Source of the DNA: Brachionus plicatilis
Taxonomy: Eukaryota > Rotifera > Eurotatoria > Ploima > Brachionidae
Direction: 5' to 3'
Length of the DNA stretch: 64,000 nucleotides
Assembly (NCBI GenBank): GCA_010279815.1
Contig: QEOQ01000670.1
Location: forward strand, 188,716 to 252,715
Part shown: positions 36,319 through 45,933 of the stretch, in pieces
Numbering within the stretch: the first letter of the stretch is position 1
How the letters are laid out: each line of letters starts with the position of its first letter
The notes under the pieces: model-generated
What the model was told of the DNA's origin: nothing
The model's input: the letters and a program-made list of their open reading frames with translations, nothing else
Databases searched by the model: none
Translations under genes and position numbers: made by a program

Positions 36319-36719
36319 ATCTTACAAAAACTTAACTGCCAACTGTATAAACAATTTTTTAATCTTGTTGTTTTTTCTTTGGATTTTTTTGATTAACTTA
36401 TCTTTGTATACCAACATTTACAGTTATTCAAATTTAACGAACTCAAATTTTCTAGAATTTTCAAAAATTTTCTAAACATCGTCAAGGTCTGATTTTAGAA
36501 ATTTAAATTACTAAAAAAATTTTTTTTCAAAATCTCTTTCTCTCAAGGCTTTTTAAAAGTCCTTTGTTATAGTCTAATAAATAAAAAAAAAAAATTGTCT
36601 CTTTATTCTAAATTACCTCATTGATAAGTAACACAAAATTTCGTAGGAATTTTATAGAAAATTTGAATTAAAATTATTTATTAAAATATTAAAAAGTTTA
36701 AGATTTTTTCAAGTAGAGA
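36319..36719. other. 3' flank of cathepsin L
   Basis: AT-rich sequence with a possible polyadenylation signal near 36575. No gene seen. Confidence 0.45.
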
Positions 36720-37214
36720 ATTTATGCAACTCTTTTTCTAAAGTTCCAAAAAAAAATCTGTAAATTGAATTAAATTCAAATGTAGTAGCATTATTAATAA
36801 AATTCTGGTAAAACTGCTAATTTAAGATAATTTATATTTTGATAAATTAGAGTTAAATTTCAAAAAAAATTTAGAGCAAGTTAAAATAAAAACTTGGTCA
36901 TTTTTAAAAAATCTTAACTTTTTAAATTCATAAATAATATGATAATAATATGAATATGAAAAATCTATTATCGAACTTGAAAATTAAATTTTTATAAGTT
37001 AAAAAATTTGAAGAAAACTTTTCTTAAGGAATAAAATCTTTGTCGAATGGATGTTTTTTTCAATGAAAAATTTCAATTAATAATTATCTTATTTGATTTT
37101 TCTATCAAGCTAATATACTCTTATTTGAAGATATAAGAGAAACATTGAAAAGAATGAAAAAACATGTTATAAAAAAATTAATTTAAATGAAAATTTTGAT
37201 TATTTAATCAATAA

Positions 37215-37325
37215 GACAGTATGGCCGAGTGGTCTAAGGCGCCAGACTCAAGTTTGAAATACAACTTAGACAATGTGTGTTCTGGTCAGTGTATACTGGC
37301 GTGGGTTCAAATCCCACTGCTGTCA
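37215..37325 (+). tRNA. trnL-CAA: tRNA-Leu(CAA), intron-containing
   Basis: As the other copies, with one C-to-T change inside the intron (GAAATACAAC instead of GAAACACAAC). The mature tRNA is unchanged. Confidence 0.95.
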
Positions 37326-37409
37326 AATTTTTTTTTTTACTAAATGATTTTTGATTTTTCTTCAAGATAAAAAGTAAATACTGCAAATTTTGAAATTTAA
37401 AAAAAGAAT

Positions 37410-37491
37410 CGACGAGGAAGGGATTCGAACCCTCGCGTGCAAAACACAATGGATTAGCAGTCCATCGCCTTAACCACTCGGCCACCTCGTC
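37410..37491 (-). tRNA. trnS-GCU: tRNA-Ser(GCU)
   Basis: Same sequence as the other Ser copies; convergent with the tRNA-Leu 84 bp away. Confidence 0.95.
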
Positions 37492-38000
37492 TTTCATACT
37501 TCTTTGATGTAAAATATTCAATTTGTAATTCGTTCTTTATTTCACTTTCTTACTGGGCAGCATCCAAAAATAAGTTAATACTGGACTACATGATTTTCAA
37601 ACTTACCAAATTTTTTCTTTTGTTTTGCCTATAATATCAAATTTGTGGATAATCAAATTTAATTTTAAAAATTAATTTACATATGCACATTTATTCACAT
37701 AATATTAATCCTAACCATTTGATTTGAAATAAAGAATAGAGATCAATTGCAAAAAGAAATAGAAATTTATGTTCCATGGAAAACTTTGCTTGAGTGGCTG
37801 TTCGACTTAAACGAACATTAAATTTTCCACCAAATGTAATATTTACGTCCATATCACGATCATTTTACGAATATCAATTTCAAAATACTAAATTAATTAA
37901 TTAAAATTCTCACACAAAAACTTAATATTGTAATAATTACTATTCCTTTCTAAAAATATATCTTGTCATTAATATTTGAATTTTAGTATTAAATAAAATT
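37492..38000. other. Intergenic
   Basis: AT-rich, no exon or element recognised before the MITE at 38001. Confidence 0.45.
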
Positions 38001-38281
38001 GGCTTTGTGAATTTTCATACAAACCTTCCAAAAATTTACAAAAATTAAAAGTAATTGAAAATTAAGTTAAGCAACAAATTTAATTTTTCAATTCTAAATT
38101 AACATACAATTTAATTAAAAATAATCAATTTATTGCCAAATAATTCTTTAAATTGTTTCTTTAAAATGAAACTTTTTTTTTCGCCTTTTAAAACTTACAG
38201 AAAAATTTGTAATGCGAAAATCATTTTTTTATAAGAATTAAAATTTTGTATTCGAATTTTTGTATGAAAATTCACAATGCC
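38001..38281. mobile_element. MITE with 23-bp TIRs and perfect 9-bp target-site duplication
   Basis: Left end GGCTTTGTGAATTTTCATAC and right end GTATGAAAATTCACAATGCC are inverse complements over 23 bp with a single mismatch. The element is flanked on both sides by the direct repeat AATAAAATT. No ORF. A 9-bp duplication is typical of Mutator-like (MULE) elements. The ends resemble those of the element at 61588-62058. Confidence 0.8.
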
Positions 38282-39002
38282 AATAAAATTTCACAGTTAG
38301 CTTTTAATCATTGATTTTATTTTCAAAAGGTCTCTTTAAATATTTTAATTGTTTCGATTAATTTTTTTTTTTTTTGGATAATTTTGTTCTTTAAATATCC
38401 AATTTCTTTGTATTTAAAAAGATATTTATTTTAGAAGAAATTAATAATAAATATTTAATTTATTTTTTTAAAGAATTAATTGATATTTTAAACCTTTAAT
38501 ACTTGTCATGTAAATTTATTAAACTTTTTTCCTCTCATTTATTTTACTTGACATTTAATTTTAAATTTACTCCAACTTTTATTATTCAAATTTAAAGAAG
38601 CATTTGCCCCGTGGGGATTATTTTAATTAAATAAATAATACATACACACATTATTAAACCAGCATTTTGAGCCGAGACTAGCCTAGCTTCGAGACAATCC
38701 GAAAAATTCATTTTTTTTAAAATTAAGATTATTAAAGTTGGTCTGTTTAATTTTGGATATTTTATTTTTGAAAAATCAAATTCAAATTTTTCTTTTTCTC
38801 CTAGTGTGTGCATGTGTCATTTTTCAGTAACAGTTTTTCTAATTCACCATCAATATTTTCTTATGATCATCGCCAATACTTGTTAAGTTTTTGTTTTTTA
38901 TTTATAAATTAATTTGTTTATTTTTTGATTTAATTATTTAATCATTAAATAATTAAAACAAGTTTTTGATTTGAATTAAGAATCAATAGCTTACAAAACG
39001 TT
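38282..39002. other. Intergenic with repeat family B
   Basis: AT-rich. Contains dispersed repeat family B copy 2. A minus-strand ORF at 38592-38813 overlaps this repeat and is not supported. Confidence 0.5.
38669..38980 (+). repeat. Dispersed repeat family B, copy 2
   Basis: Same orientation and block order as 30645-30900. Slightly longer because of insertions in the middle. Confidence 0.55.
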
Positions 39003-39182
39003 ATGAATATGCTAAATCAGATGAAAAATCTACTGGCTGACATTGAAAATTGTATGACCAATATTGAAAATAGAATGACTAATGTAGAGAATCGAATGAC
39101 CAATGTAGAGAATCGAATGACTAATTTAGAAACTAGGGTGAACAGAAATGCTATATTCAGAAAATTCTACTTTTCAAAATAA
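39003..39182 (+). CDS. Short ORF with heptad repeats (possible coiled-coil peptide or exon)
   Basis: 59-residue ORF from an ATG with four tandem seven-residue units of the type MTNVENR (21-nt DNA repeats), preceded by MNMLNQMKNLLADIENC and followed by a basic tail ending FYFSK. The repeat fits a two-stranded coiled coil. It lies just after repeat family B and before LINE debris. It may be a young coding unit, the last exon of a gene with an unseen first exon, or a repeat read by chance. Confidence 0.35.
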   Translation: MNMLNQMKNLLADIENCMTNIENRMTNVENRMTNVENRMTNLETRVNRNAIFRKFYFSK

Positions 39183-39278
39183 GAATTAACCACTGTTCAC
39201 TTATTTTTGAAAAATTTTTAATTTTTAGAATAAAAAATACATCTTACAATACTAAAAGAATATACAATCAATAAAAAT

Positions 39279-39279
39279 G

Positions 39280-39336
<57 letters not shown>

Positions 39337-39405
39337 TCTTAGGCTGAGGCCGTCTTGCGACCACTTGCTCAACACCCCGTCAAATAAGGTGGCGTTGTTT
39401 GTTTA
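39279..39405 (-). mobile_element. LINE 3'-end relic with ATT microsatellite tail
   Basis: A run of TTA/ATT units (39279-39334) is followed by a locally GC-rich segment (39337-39400). Read on the minus strand it runs GCCACCTTATTTGACGGGGT, then GCAAGACGGCCTCAGCC, then AAT repeats. This is the usual arrangement of a LINE 3' end with a microsatellite tail. Confidence 0.6.
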
Positions 39406-39610
39406 TCATTTTACAAAAAAAAAAGACAAAAATCTGAGTAGAAATCGAATGAAAAATATAAAATAAATTTTAGTCGATAAGAAAATAAATAAAATAGTTT
39501 GATATAAATAAAATGAAAAAATACAAATAGAAAAAAATTGTTCACCATAATTGAGAAATCGAATTGTTCTAAGCTTGCAAATTTGTCTTATCGTATTTCA
39601 AAAGACTATA

Positions 39611-40043
39611 CAGTCGAAGCTCTTTTATCCGGAACGCTCTATATCCAAAAAAAACAACTACGGATTAAATTTTACGAATAAGTTTTAATCCGTAATTTTG
39701 AGTTTTGAAAATTTTTTTCAATCTTTAATTCTTTTTTTATTTGTTTAGACCTAATAACCGCCTCATTAATTTTTTTCGTTCATTTTATTTTCTAATTTAT
39801 TTAATTGCTGAGCTCTAATTTATTTTACAAAAAATTACAGATTAAAAAGTTTTTTTTTATATTGTAATTATGCTTAAATAATCTTGTGTTTTATTACGAA
39901 TGTCAAAATAATCCGAAAAAAAATTACGATTTAAAGAGCAGATATTAATAATGCTTATATTAAAGTGGGAGTGGGTGCCGTGAAAAATAGTAAGAATATC
40001 GAATTTTACGTATAAAAGAATTCCGGATAAAAGAACTTCGACT
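39611..40043. mobile_element. pogo/Tigger-like MITE, about 433 bp
   Basis: The left TIR CAGTCGAAGCTCTTTTATCC follows TA. The right TIR is its inverse (GGATAAAAGAACTTCGACT) and is followed by ATATA. No transposase. TA target and CAGTCGA-type ends are typical of pogo/Tigger Tc1-mariner relatives. Confidence 0.7.
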
Positions 40044-40504
40044 ATATATACTCTCTATCTGACGGTCCTGCTTATTGAATATTTGCTTTAGTTCTGCTAA
40101 AAGGGTGCTATTTTTTTTAAAAGTCTCGAACTCAGGATCAATTACATATCTATAAAATATACATTTTTCTATTAGATCCATGCTACTCTAAAATTCTATT
40201 TCATTCAATAAATCAAAAGAAACACTAATATAATCCATGTTATTTTCATCCTTCAATAACTCTATCATGATTGATTTTGTAAATTCATTTTCCACAGCCT
40301 TTCGAAGAATTCTATGCGTAATTGTTTCAGCCAAGTAAGTGACTTCTTAATATTGTATGCAATGACCATATTGTCTTATTAATATTTTAATCTGAATTTT
40401 TTTTTAATTGATTTTAAATTATATAAAGATAGGATAAAATTTTAAATTATTAAAAAGGAAACACCTTGTTTCTCAAAATTTTTCCAAAAATGTTTTACAT
40501 TTTA
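40044..40504. other. Intergenic, with weak minus-strand ORF pieces
   Basis: Minus-strand open segments (about 40345-40195 and 40181-40060) read as charged helical peptides but are separated by a stop and match nothing I know. Possibly relics. Confidence 0.35.
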
Positions 40505-40615
40505 ATAAATAATAATAATAATATGAGCTACAGCAGGATAACTGCGGAGCAAGGCTAGACATAGCCTCGCTATGGTAGCTGTCTGGTTTTACATACAGTA
40601 TAATAATAATAAAGT
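40505..40615. mobile_element. Probable LINE 3'-end relic flanked by AAT units
   Basis: A locally GC-rich hairpin-forming segment (GGCTAGACATAGCCTCGCTA and neighbours) sits between two ATAATA microsatellites. It resembles a short LINE or SINE 3' end. Confidence 0.4.
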
Positions 40616-40918
40616 TTATGTAGATAATGTTTTGCGCTAAAAAAATTAATTAATTATTTCTGTTTTAAATAGCTATCCAGCTTGTTCCTTAAAGTTGTTC
40701 ATAGATGATGCGTTGATTATTTCTGAAGTCAAACTATTATTAATTAACTAATTGAAATAATTTCAAAAGAAATTAAATTAATTAAATAGTTTTTTTATTT
40801 ATTGATTAATTTTGATTTATTTTATTTAAAGATTAAAGTTAATTTGATTTTAATATTCTATAAGTTACGCAGTTTAATATATATATATTTAAAAATTATT
40901 TAGTAAAAAAAAAAAATT
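40616..40918. other. Intergenic; inverse copy of the 45771-45880 flank
   Basis: AT-rich. The part from about 40790 is the inverted complement of the sequence just after the tRNA-Leu at 45660-45770, so it belongs to a duplicated tRNA module. Confidence 0.5.
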
Positions 40919-41333
40919 TGACAGCAGTGGGATTTGAACCCACGCCAGTATACACTGACCAGAACACACATTGTCTAAGTTGTGTTTCAAACTTGAGTCT
41001 GGCGCCTTAGACCACTCGGCCATACTGTCTTATTGATTAAATAATCAAAAGTTGAATTTAAATTATTTTATTTTATACTGTTAAAAAAATATTATATGAA
41101 ATGCAACAAAAAATAATAAAATTAAAGAGAAATATAATTAATTTTTTTATTAATATTTCAAATTAAATGTTAAAATAATGCACATAATTATCAATAAGTT
41201 TAATATTGAAAAAAGGGATTATATCTTTTATAAAAAATAAAATAAAATCTTAAACAAAATATTTTGATCTGATAATTAAACAATGTTCTTTTGTTATTTG
41301 TTCTTTTTTCAATTTTTAGAATAATATAAACTT
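40880..41333 (-). repeat. Direct segmental duplication of 45170-45620
   Basis: Starting before the tRNA-Leu and running about 300 bp beyond it, this segment matches 45170-45620 almost base for base. Examples are ATGAAATGCAACAAAAAA, TAATGCAC(A/C)TAATTATC and AATTTTTAGAAT(A/T)ATATA. Confidence 0.8.
40919..41029 (-). tRNA. trnL-CAA: tRNA-Leu(CAA), intron-containing
   Basis: Complete gene on the minus strand, same sequence as the 18013 copy. Confidence 0.95.
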
Positions 41334-41931
41334 TAATGACTTTTGATTTTTTGCATGATTGTGAATCGTTAGATAAATTCAAGCGGCTAATTAAAGATAT
41401 TAGGTTCGATAATATCGCTTGGCATTTTCATTTGACCAATCGACTAGCCGATTGTGACAAGCAATTGCAAACATCGGCGAAAAGGCTGCAAAAAAGCCAT
41501 TTTTATATAGAAAAAGTGTAATTTTGACTCTGTCGGTATGGACATCCCAATTCAATCAAATCAAAAAAAGGAAGACCAAAAAAAAACACTAAAGGCTCTC
41601 CTTTTTGTAAAATGACGATAAGAAGATACTGGGCTTGTCCTAATAAATGTGGTAACAAATAATTTTTTTGTTTTTTTTTAAATAAATTTTTTTTGAATTT
41701 TTTGTGTGGTAAAAAAAAAATTTTTGTGGAATAAAAATAATTAATATAATTTTTTTTTAATATTTGTGTTTTTTTTAATAAATATGTGTTGAAAAATATA
41801 AAAAAAATAGGTTTTTCTTAATTTTAATGGATATTTTTATTAATTGTGGTTTTTTTAATAAAATTGTGGTATGTAACTTAAAAATTATGGTTTTTTTATT
41901 AAAAAATTGTGGTATCAAAAATGATTTCGCG
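41334..41931 (+). mobile_element. Inserted element (~598 bp) with zinc-finger-like coding fragment
   Basis: The paralogous loci at 45.6 kb and 48.0 kb run straight from ATATAAACTT into AAATTG.TTTAAA. Here the same text is split by 598 bp and flanked by AAACTT on both sides, so this is an insertion with a probable 6-bp target duplication. The left part has a 61-residue ORF (MTFDFLHDCESLDKF...). Further on, a second frame reads GRPKKNTKGSPFC and MTIRRYWACPNKCGNK, a Cys-containing, FLYWCH-like fragment. The right half consists of degenerate TTGTGGT...TTTTTTAATAAA units. No intact transposase. Confidence 0.65.
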
Positions 41932-41977
41932 AAACTTAAATTGTTTTAAATGGAAATTTAAGTTATTTAATCAATAA

Positions 41978-42088
41978 GACAGTATGGCCGAGTGGTCTAA
42001 GGCGCCAGACTCAAGTTTGAAACACAACTTAGACAATGTGTGTTCTGGTCAGTGTATACTGGCGTGGGTTCAAATCCCACTGCTGTCA
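41978..42088 (+). tRNA. trnL-CAA: tRNA-Leu(CAA), intron-containing
   Basis: Complete gene. Preceded by the TTATTTAATCAATAAGACAG approach shared by most copies. Confidence 0.95.
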
Positions 42089-42398
42089 AATTTTTTTTTT
42101 TACTAAATAATTTTTGATTTTTTATTAATTGTTAATGCTTTTGAAATTTGACTCAGTTAAAAAATTTTCTTAAATATTGTAAATAATTAATCTGCATTTT
42201 TTATGCTTTCAAGGGTTAATTGTTTAATTGAAATTTTTTTTGCTAAAAAAATTATTTTTTACCTAATTGAATTGAGTATCTTAACTATTTTGTTGAATAA
42301 AGTTTCATAATTTATGTAAAACTGAAAAAGTTTTTTTCGTTTTTAAAATATCTGGGAGATATTACAATAAAAGCTCAATATTTTGTATTTTTGCCTTA

Positions 42399-43424
42399 AT
42401 GGAATACTTAACAAGTGCCAACGAATCTCAGAGTCCAATTGAAGCTGATGTCCGAGTCAGTTTTACTAAAATATACGATGTAGACACTCTAAATCAGCGA
42501 TTTCAGGCGGAAATTCTAATCGAATCCAAATGGTATGACCCAAGTGTTAAGACAATGAAACAGGACGTCAATTCTTTAGAATGGACGCCTGAATTATACA
42601 TCGAAAACGCAATTAGTGAATCTAAACATGAGGTATTTCGTAAAATAATTCAACAAGAATCAAAGTTGGTTGTTTTTGAAGTTCAAAAAATAAAGGGCAT
42701 ATTTTGGGAAAATTTGGAGCTGGAAAATTTTCCTCTAGACATTCAGAATTTGAGTATAATGGTATTGAGCAAAAAATCAGAGAAAAAAATCAAATTTAAT
42801 CTAATGCAAGAAGAAATGTCGCGTATCAAGATTTCGAATAATTTGGAAAAGAGTAATTGGTATTTGCATGAGGTTGTTAAAGCCAGTTTAGAAAAAGTAG
42901 ATAGAGAGTATTCATTCGGGAAAAAAACGTACCCAGGCGTGCAAATTACATGCCAAGCTTTTCGTTCACCTGGCTTTTTCTACTGGAATGCAATTTTACC
43001 AATAGTTCTGATATCATTTGCTTCTCTTGGTCCATTTGTGATCGATTTTAAATCAGCTAGCTCAAGGTTGCCATCAACAGCAACAATGCTTCTTTCATCA
43101 GTCAGCTACAAAGCCTTGATCTCAAGACTTTTGCCCACCGTTTCTTACCTAACTTCACTGGACAAGTACAGTCTAACATCGATCACCCTAATCGCATTTA
43201 TGTTTATATATCATTCGATTTTGGCAGCATTCAACTCGGTAGTTGACGATTCTATGGGATATTTTTTTGATAAAATAGCATTTTTAGTATTTTTTAGCTT
43301 AATTTTTGGTAAACAAATGATCTACTTGATTTGGATAAAAAGAATTAATTCAGAAAGAGAGAAATTGATAAAAAAGTCTATTTTTTTTGAAAACAAATGT
43401 GATATTTCAAAAAAGCTAGATTAG
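42399..43424 (+). CDS. Pentameric ligand-gated ion channel subunit lacking the Cys-loop cysteines
   Basis: Single-exon 341-residue protein with the pLGIC layout. The ligand-binding beta domain (about 1-185) contains W43-Y44 (SKWYDPS), LEWTPELYIENA and LELENFPLDIQNLSI. Four helices follow: M1 FFYWNAILPIVLISFASLG, M2 STATMLLSSVSYKALISRLL then PTVSYLTSLDKY, M3 LTSITLIAFMFIYHSIL, and M4 near the C-terminus. The two cysteines that flank FPxDxQ in animal Cys-loop receptors are absent (Glu/Asn and Leu instead). The PTVSYLT-DKY ending of M2 resembles ELIC/GLIC-type and protist channels. No signal peptide is seen from this ATG, so an upstream exon may be missing. Ion selectivity cannot be read safely. 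Confidence 0.82.
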   Translation: MEYLTSANESQSPIEADVRVSFTKIYDVDTLNQRFQAEILIESKWYDPSVKTMKQDVNSLEWTPELYIENAISESKHEVFRKIIQQESKLVVFEVQKIKGIFWENLELENFPLDIQNLSIMVLSKKSEKKIKFNLMQEEMSRIKISNNLEKSNWYLHEVVKASLEKVDREYSFGKKTYPGVQITCQAFRSPGFFYWNAILPIVLISFASLGPFVIDFKSASSRLPSTATMLLSSVSYKALISRLLPTVSYLTSLDKYSLTSITLIAFMFIYHSILAAFNSVVDDSMGYFFDKIAFLVFFSLIFGKQMIYLIWIKRINSEREKLIKKSIFFENKCDISKKLD

Positions 43425-43613
43425 AAGAAAAGTTTTTATGTCAAATTGATTTAAATATTAGCTTTTAGTTTAGATAATATTTGGCTTAAAAAAATGATAA
43501 ACAATTAATTTCTATCAAAAAAAATAAAATTTTTAAAAAACCTATTTTTTTTTTAAATAAATTCAAATAATGTATAATAAAAATTGAAAATTTTACATCA
43601 TAGAAGTATGAAA

Positions 43614-43695
43614 GACGAGGTGGCCGAGTGGTTAAGGCGATGGACTGCTAATCCATTGTGTTTTGCACGCGAGGGTTCGAATCCCTTCCTCGTCG
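43614..43695 (+). tRNA. trnS-GCU: tRNA-Ser(GCU)
   Basis: Complete 82-nt gene, same sequence as the other copies. Convergent with tRNA-Leu at 43779-43889. Confidence 0.95.
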
Positions 43696-43778
43696 ATTCT
43701 TTTTTTAAATTTCAAAATTTGCAGTATTTACTTTTTATCTTGAAGAAAAATCAAAAATTATTTAGTAAAAGAAAAATT

Positions 43779-43889
43779 TGACAGCAGTGGGATTTGAACC
43801 CACGCCAGTATACACTGACCAGAACACACATTGTCTAAGTTGTGTTTCAAACTTGAGTCTGGCGCCTTAGACCACTCGGCCATACTGTC
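43779..43889 (-). tRNA. trnL-CAA: tRNA-Leu(CAA), intron-containing
   Basis: Complete gene on the minus strand, 83 bp from the tRNA-Ser. Confidence 0.95.
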
Positions 43890-44230
43890 TTATTGATTAA
43901 ATAATCAAAATTTTCATTTAAATTAATTTTTTTATAACATGTTTTTTCATTCTTTTCAATTTTCACTTATATCTTCAAATACGAGTATATTAGCTTGATA
44001 GAAAAATCAAAGAGATAATTATTAATTATAATTTTCCAAATGGTTTTTTTAAATTATTCCAAATTTTTTGAAATTAAACCCTAATTAATCAAGAAATGAA
44101 ATTTCCTAAATTTGCAGAAAATTTTATTAATAAAGCTACTTTGAATGTTGCACCACGTTCAATTTTCAAGATTTTTTAGGAACTTTAGAAAAAGAGTCGT
44201 ATAAGTTTTTTACAATTTGTTCTTTTCCTA

Positions 44231-44791
44231 ATGGACATTTACAATTTTAATTTATTTAAAAACTTTTATATAAGAAAAATCATTTTTTTCTAAATATTTC
44301 GACAATTATTTAATAGATTATTTTTATTTATCTCATTTTTAACAATCTCGTGACCATTATACTTAAGCAAAGTATTAAAAATATTTTATCAGAAAAAAGA
44401 TTATTATTTTTTAATGTGTTTCTTGTTCTTAAATTAAATAAATATTAATGATATTTTCTTGAATTTTTAAATTTTATCAATTAAAATGTGTCGACCCTTG
44501 TTTAAATACCAAATTTATTATTCGCTTAATTTTACGTATTTATTTTAATTTTTTTTATCAATTTTTGAAAGCTTAAATCTTAAAAAAGTGATTTGAATTA
44601 ATTTTTTTAGTTTATAATTTTAAAAGTCAAAAATGTTTTTAAAAGTATTGTTACCTCTAATAAGTAAATTCAAACCATGTTTATTTTATATTAATTCTTA
44701 ATATTTTTAAGTCATTTTTTTAAGAAATGTCTTTGCCTTTTCGAGTGAAGAAAAAAATCAAACATATAATCCGAATAAAAAGATAATCGAA
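44231..44791. other. Intergenic
   Basis: AT-rich, no supported feature. Confidence 0.45.
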
Positions 44792-45043
44792 ATGACTAGA
44801 TGGACAAGGCCGACCATTGGTCATGTTCAAGATTCATCTTTATCAAATAAAGAAATAATTCTTTTGGTCAGCTCTCCAATGATTCTGATGTTTTTTGTTA
44901 TAAGTGCTATATATTTTAGTGTAAAATTGTATAAAAAAAGAGTAAATAAAAAAGAAGCTGTACCAAGTAAATTACGAATAAGTGAATCAAGAAATCATAT
45001 GATGGTAATTGCAGAATCAACTGTTGAGATGAAAGAAATTTAA
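44792..45043 (+). CDS. Possible small single-pass membrane protein
   Basis: 83-residue ORF from ATG. A hydrophilic start is followed by one hydrophobic helix (IILLVSSPMILMFFVISAIY) and a basic stop-transfer segment (KLYKKRVNKK), then a polar tail ending VEMKEI. An AATAAA lies about 75 bp after the stop. The composition looks coding, but no family is recognised and it sits among tRNA modules. It may be the last exon of a larger gene. Confidence 0.4.
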   Translation: MTRWTRPTIGHVQDSSLSNKEIILLVSSPMILMFFVISAIYFSVKLYKKRVNKKEAVPSKLRISESRNHMMVIAESTVEMKEI

Positions 45044-45169
45044 AAACAAAGATTTAATGGATAAATTTTGTTTTTATGTGATAATAACACAATCAAAAAA
45101 TGAATTCGTTTAGTAAAATAAAGTTAAAATAATAAAAATAAATAAATATTTGTAATTAAAAAAATTTTA

Positions 45170-45620
45170 TACTAAAAAATTATTTAGTAAAAAAAATTTG
45201 ACAGCAGTGGGATTTGAACCCACGCCAGTATACACTGACCAGAACACACATTGTCTAAGTTGTGTTTCAAACTTGAGTCTGGCGCCTTAGACCACTCGGC
45301 CATACTGTCTTATTGATTAAATAATCAAAAGTTGTATTTAAATTATTTTATTTTATACTTTTAAAAAAATATTATGTGAAATGCAACAAAAAAAAATAAA
45401 ATTAAAGAGAAATATAATTAATTTTTTTATTAATATTTCAAATTAAATGTTAAAATAATGCACCTAATTATCAATAAGTTTAATATTGAAAAAAAGGATT
45501 ACATCTTTTTTAAAAAATAAAATAAATTAAAATCTTAAAAAAAATATTTAGTAAATTTTTTTTGAAGTTCTTTTAATTTTATTTGTTCTTTATCTCAATT
45601 TTTAGAATTATATAAACTTA
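45170..45620 (-). repeat. Segmental duplication of 40880-41333
   Basis: Near-identical copy including the tRNA-Leu on the minus strand. It lacks the 598-bp insertion found at 41334-41931. Confidence 0.8.
45199..45309 (-). tRNA. trnL-CAA: tRNA-Leu(CAA), intron-containing
   Basis: Complete minus-strand gene. Divergent from the plus-strand copy at 45660. Confidence 0.95.
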
Positions 45621-45659
45621 AATTGATTTAAAAGGCAATTTAAATTATTTAATCAATAA

Positions 45660-45770
45660 GACAGTATGGCCGAGTGGTCTAAGGCGCCAGACTCAAGTTT
45701 GAAACACAACTTAGACAAAGTGTGTTCTGGTCAGTGTATACTGGCGTGGGTTCAAATCCCACTGCTGTCA
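45660..45770 (+). tRNA. trnL-CAA: tRNA-Leu(CAA), intron-containing
   Basis: Complete gene with one T-to-G change in the intron (GACAAAGTGTG). Mature sequence unchanged. Confidence 0.95.
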
Positions 45771-45933
45771 AATTTTTCTTTTACTAAATAATTTTTGATT
45801 ATATAGCGTAACTTATAGAATAGTAAAATTAAATTAACTTTAATCTTAAAATATAATAAATCAAAATTAATCAGTAAACACAAAAACCCTTTAATTCATT
45901 TTGAAATTATTTTAATTTAAATTTAAAAGATTA

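Larger units (their letters stand above)
36720..37500 (+). repeat. Segmental duplication carrying a tRNA-Leu/tRNA-Ser pair (copy 1)
   Basis: Matches 43600-44230 in inverted orientation. The match covers both tRNA genes, their spacer, the TTATTTAATCAATAAGACAG approach, the TATCAAGCTAATATACTC block and the ACTCTTTTTCTAAAGTTCC block near 36730. Divergence rises with distance from the tRNA genes. Confidence 0.75.
43600..44230 (-). repeat. Segmental duplication carrying a tRNA-Ser/tRNA-Leu pair (copy 2, inverted)
   Basis: Inverted counterpart of 36720-37500. Shared text includes the tRNA spacer and the TATCTTCAAATACGAGTATA block. Confidence 0.7.

Noticed and set aside
37234..37521. Minus-strand ORF with DEVAEWLRRWTANPL (also 43584-43781)
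   Set aside because: Translation of the tRNA-Ser(GCU) gene and neighbouring tRNA-Leu; not a protein.
39279..39334. ATT microsatellite as a possible CRISPR-like or satellite array
   Set aside because: A plain trinucleotide tail adjoining a LINE 3' end; no spacers. No CRISPR array exists in this eukaryotic window.
39960..40181. Minus-strand ORF MDLIEKCIFYRYV...
   Set aside because: Partly overlaps the pogo-like MITE and is separated by a stop from a possible upstream exon; no family recognised.
45660..45770. tRNA-Leu copy with an intron change as a pseudogene
   Set aside because: The change is inside the intron; all mature positions match the other copies, so it is kept as a functional gene.
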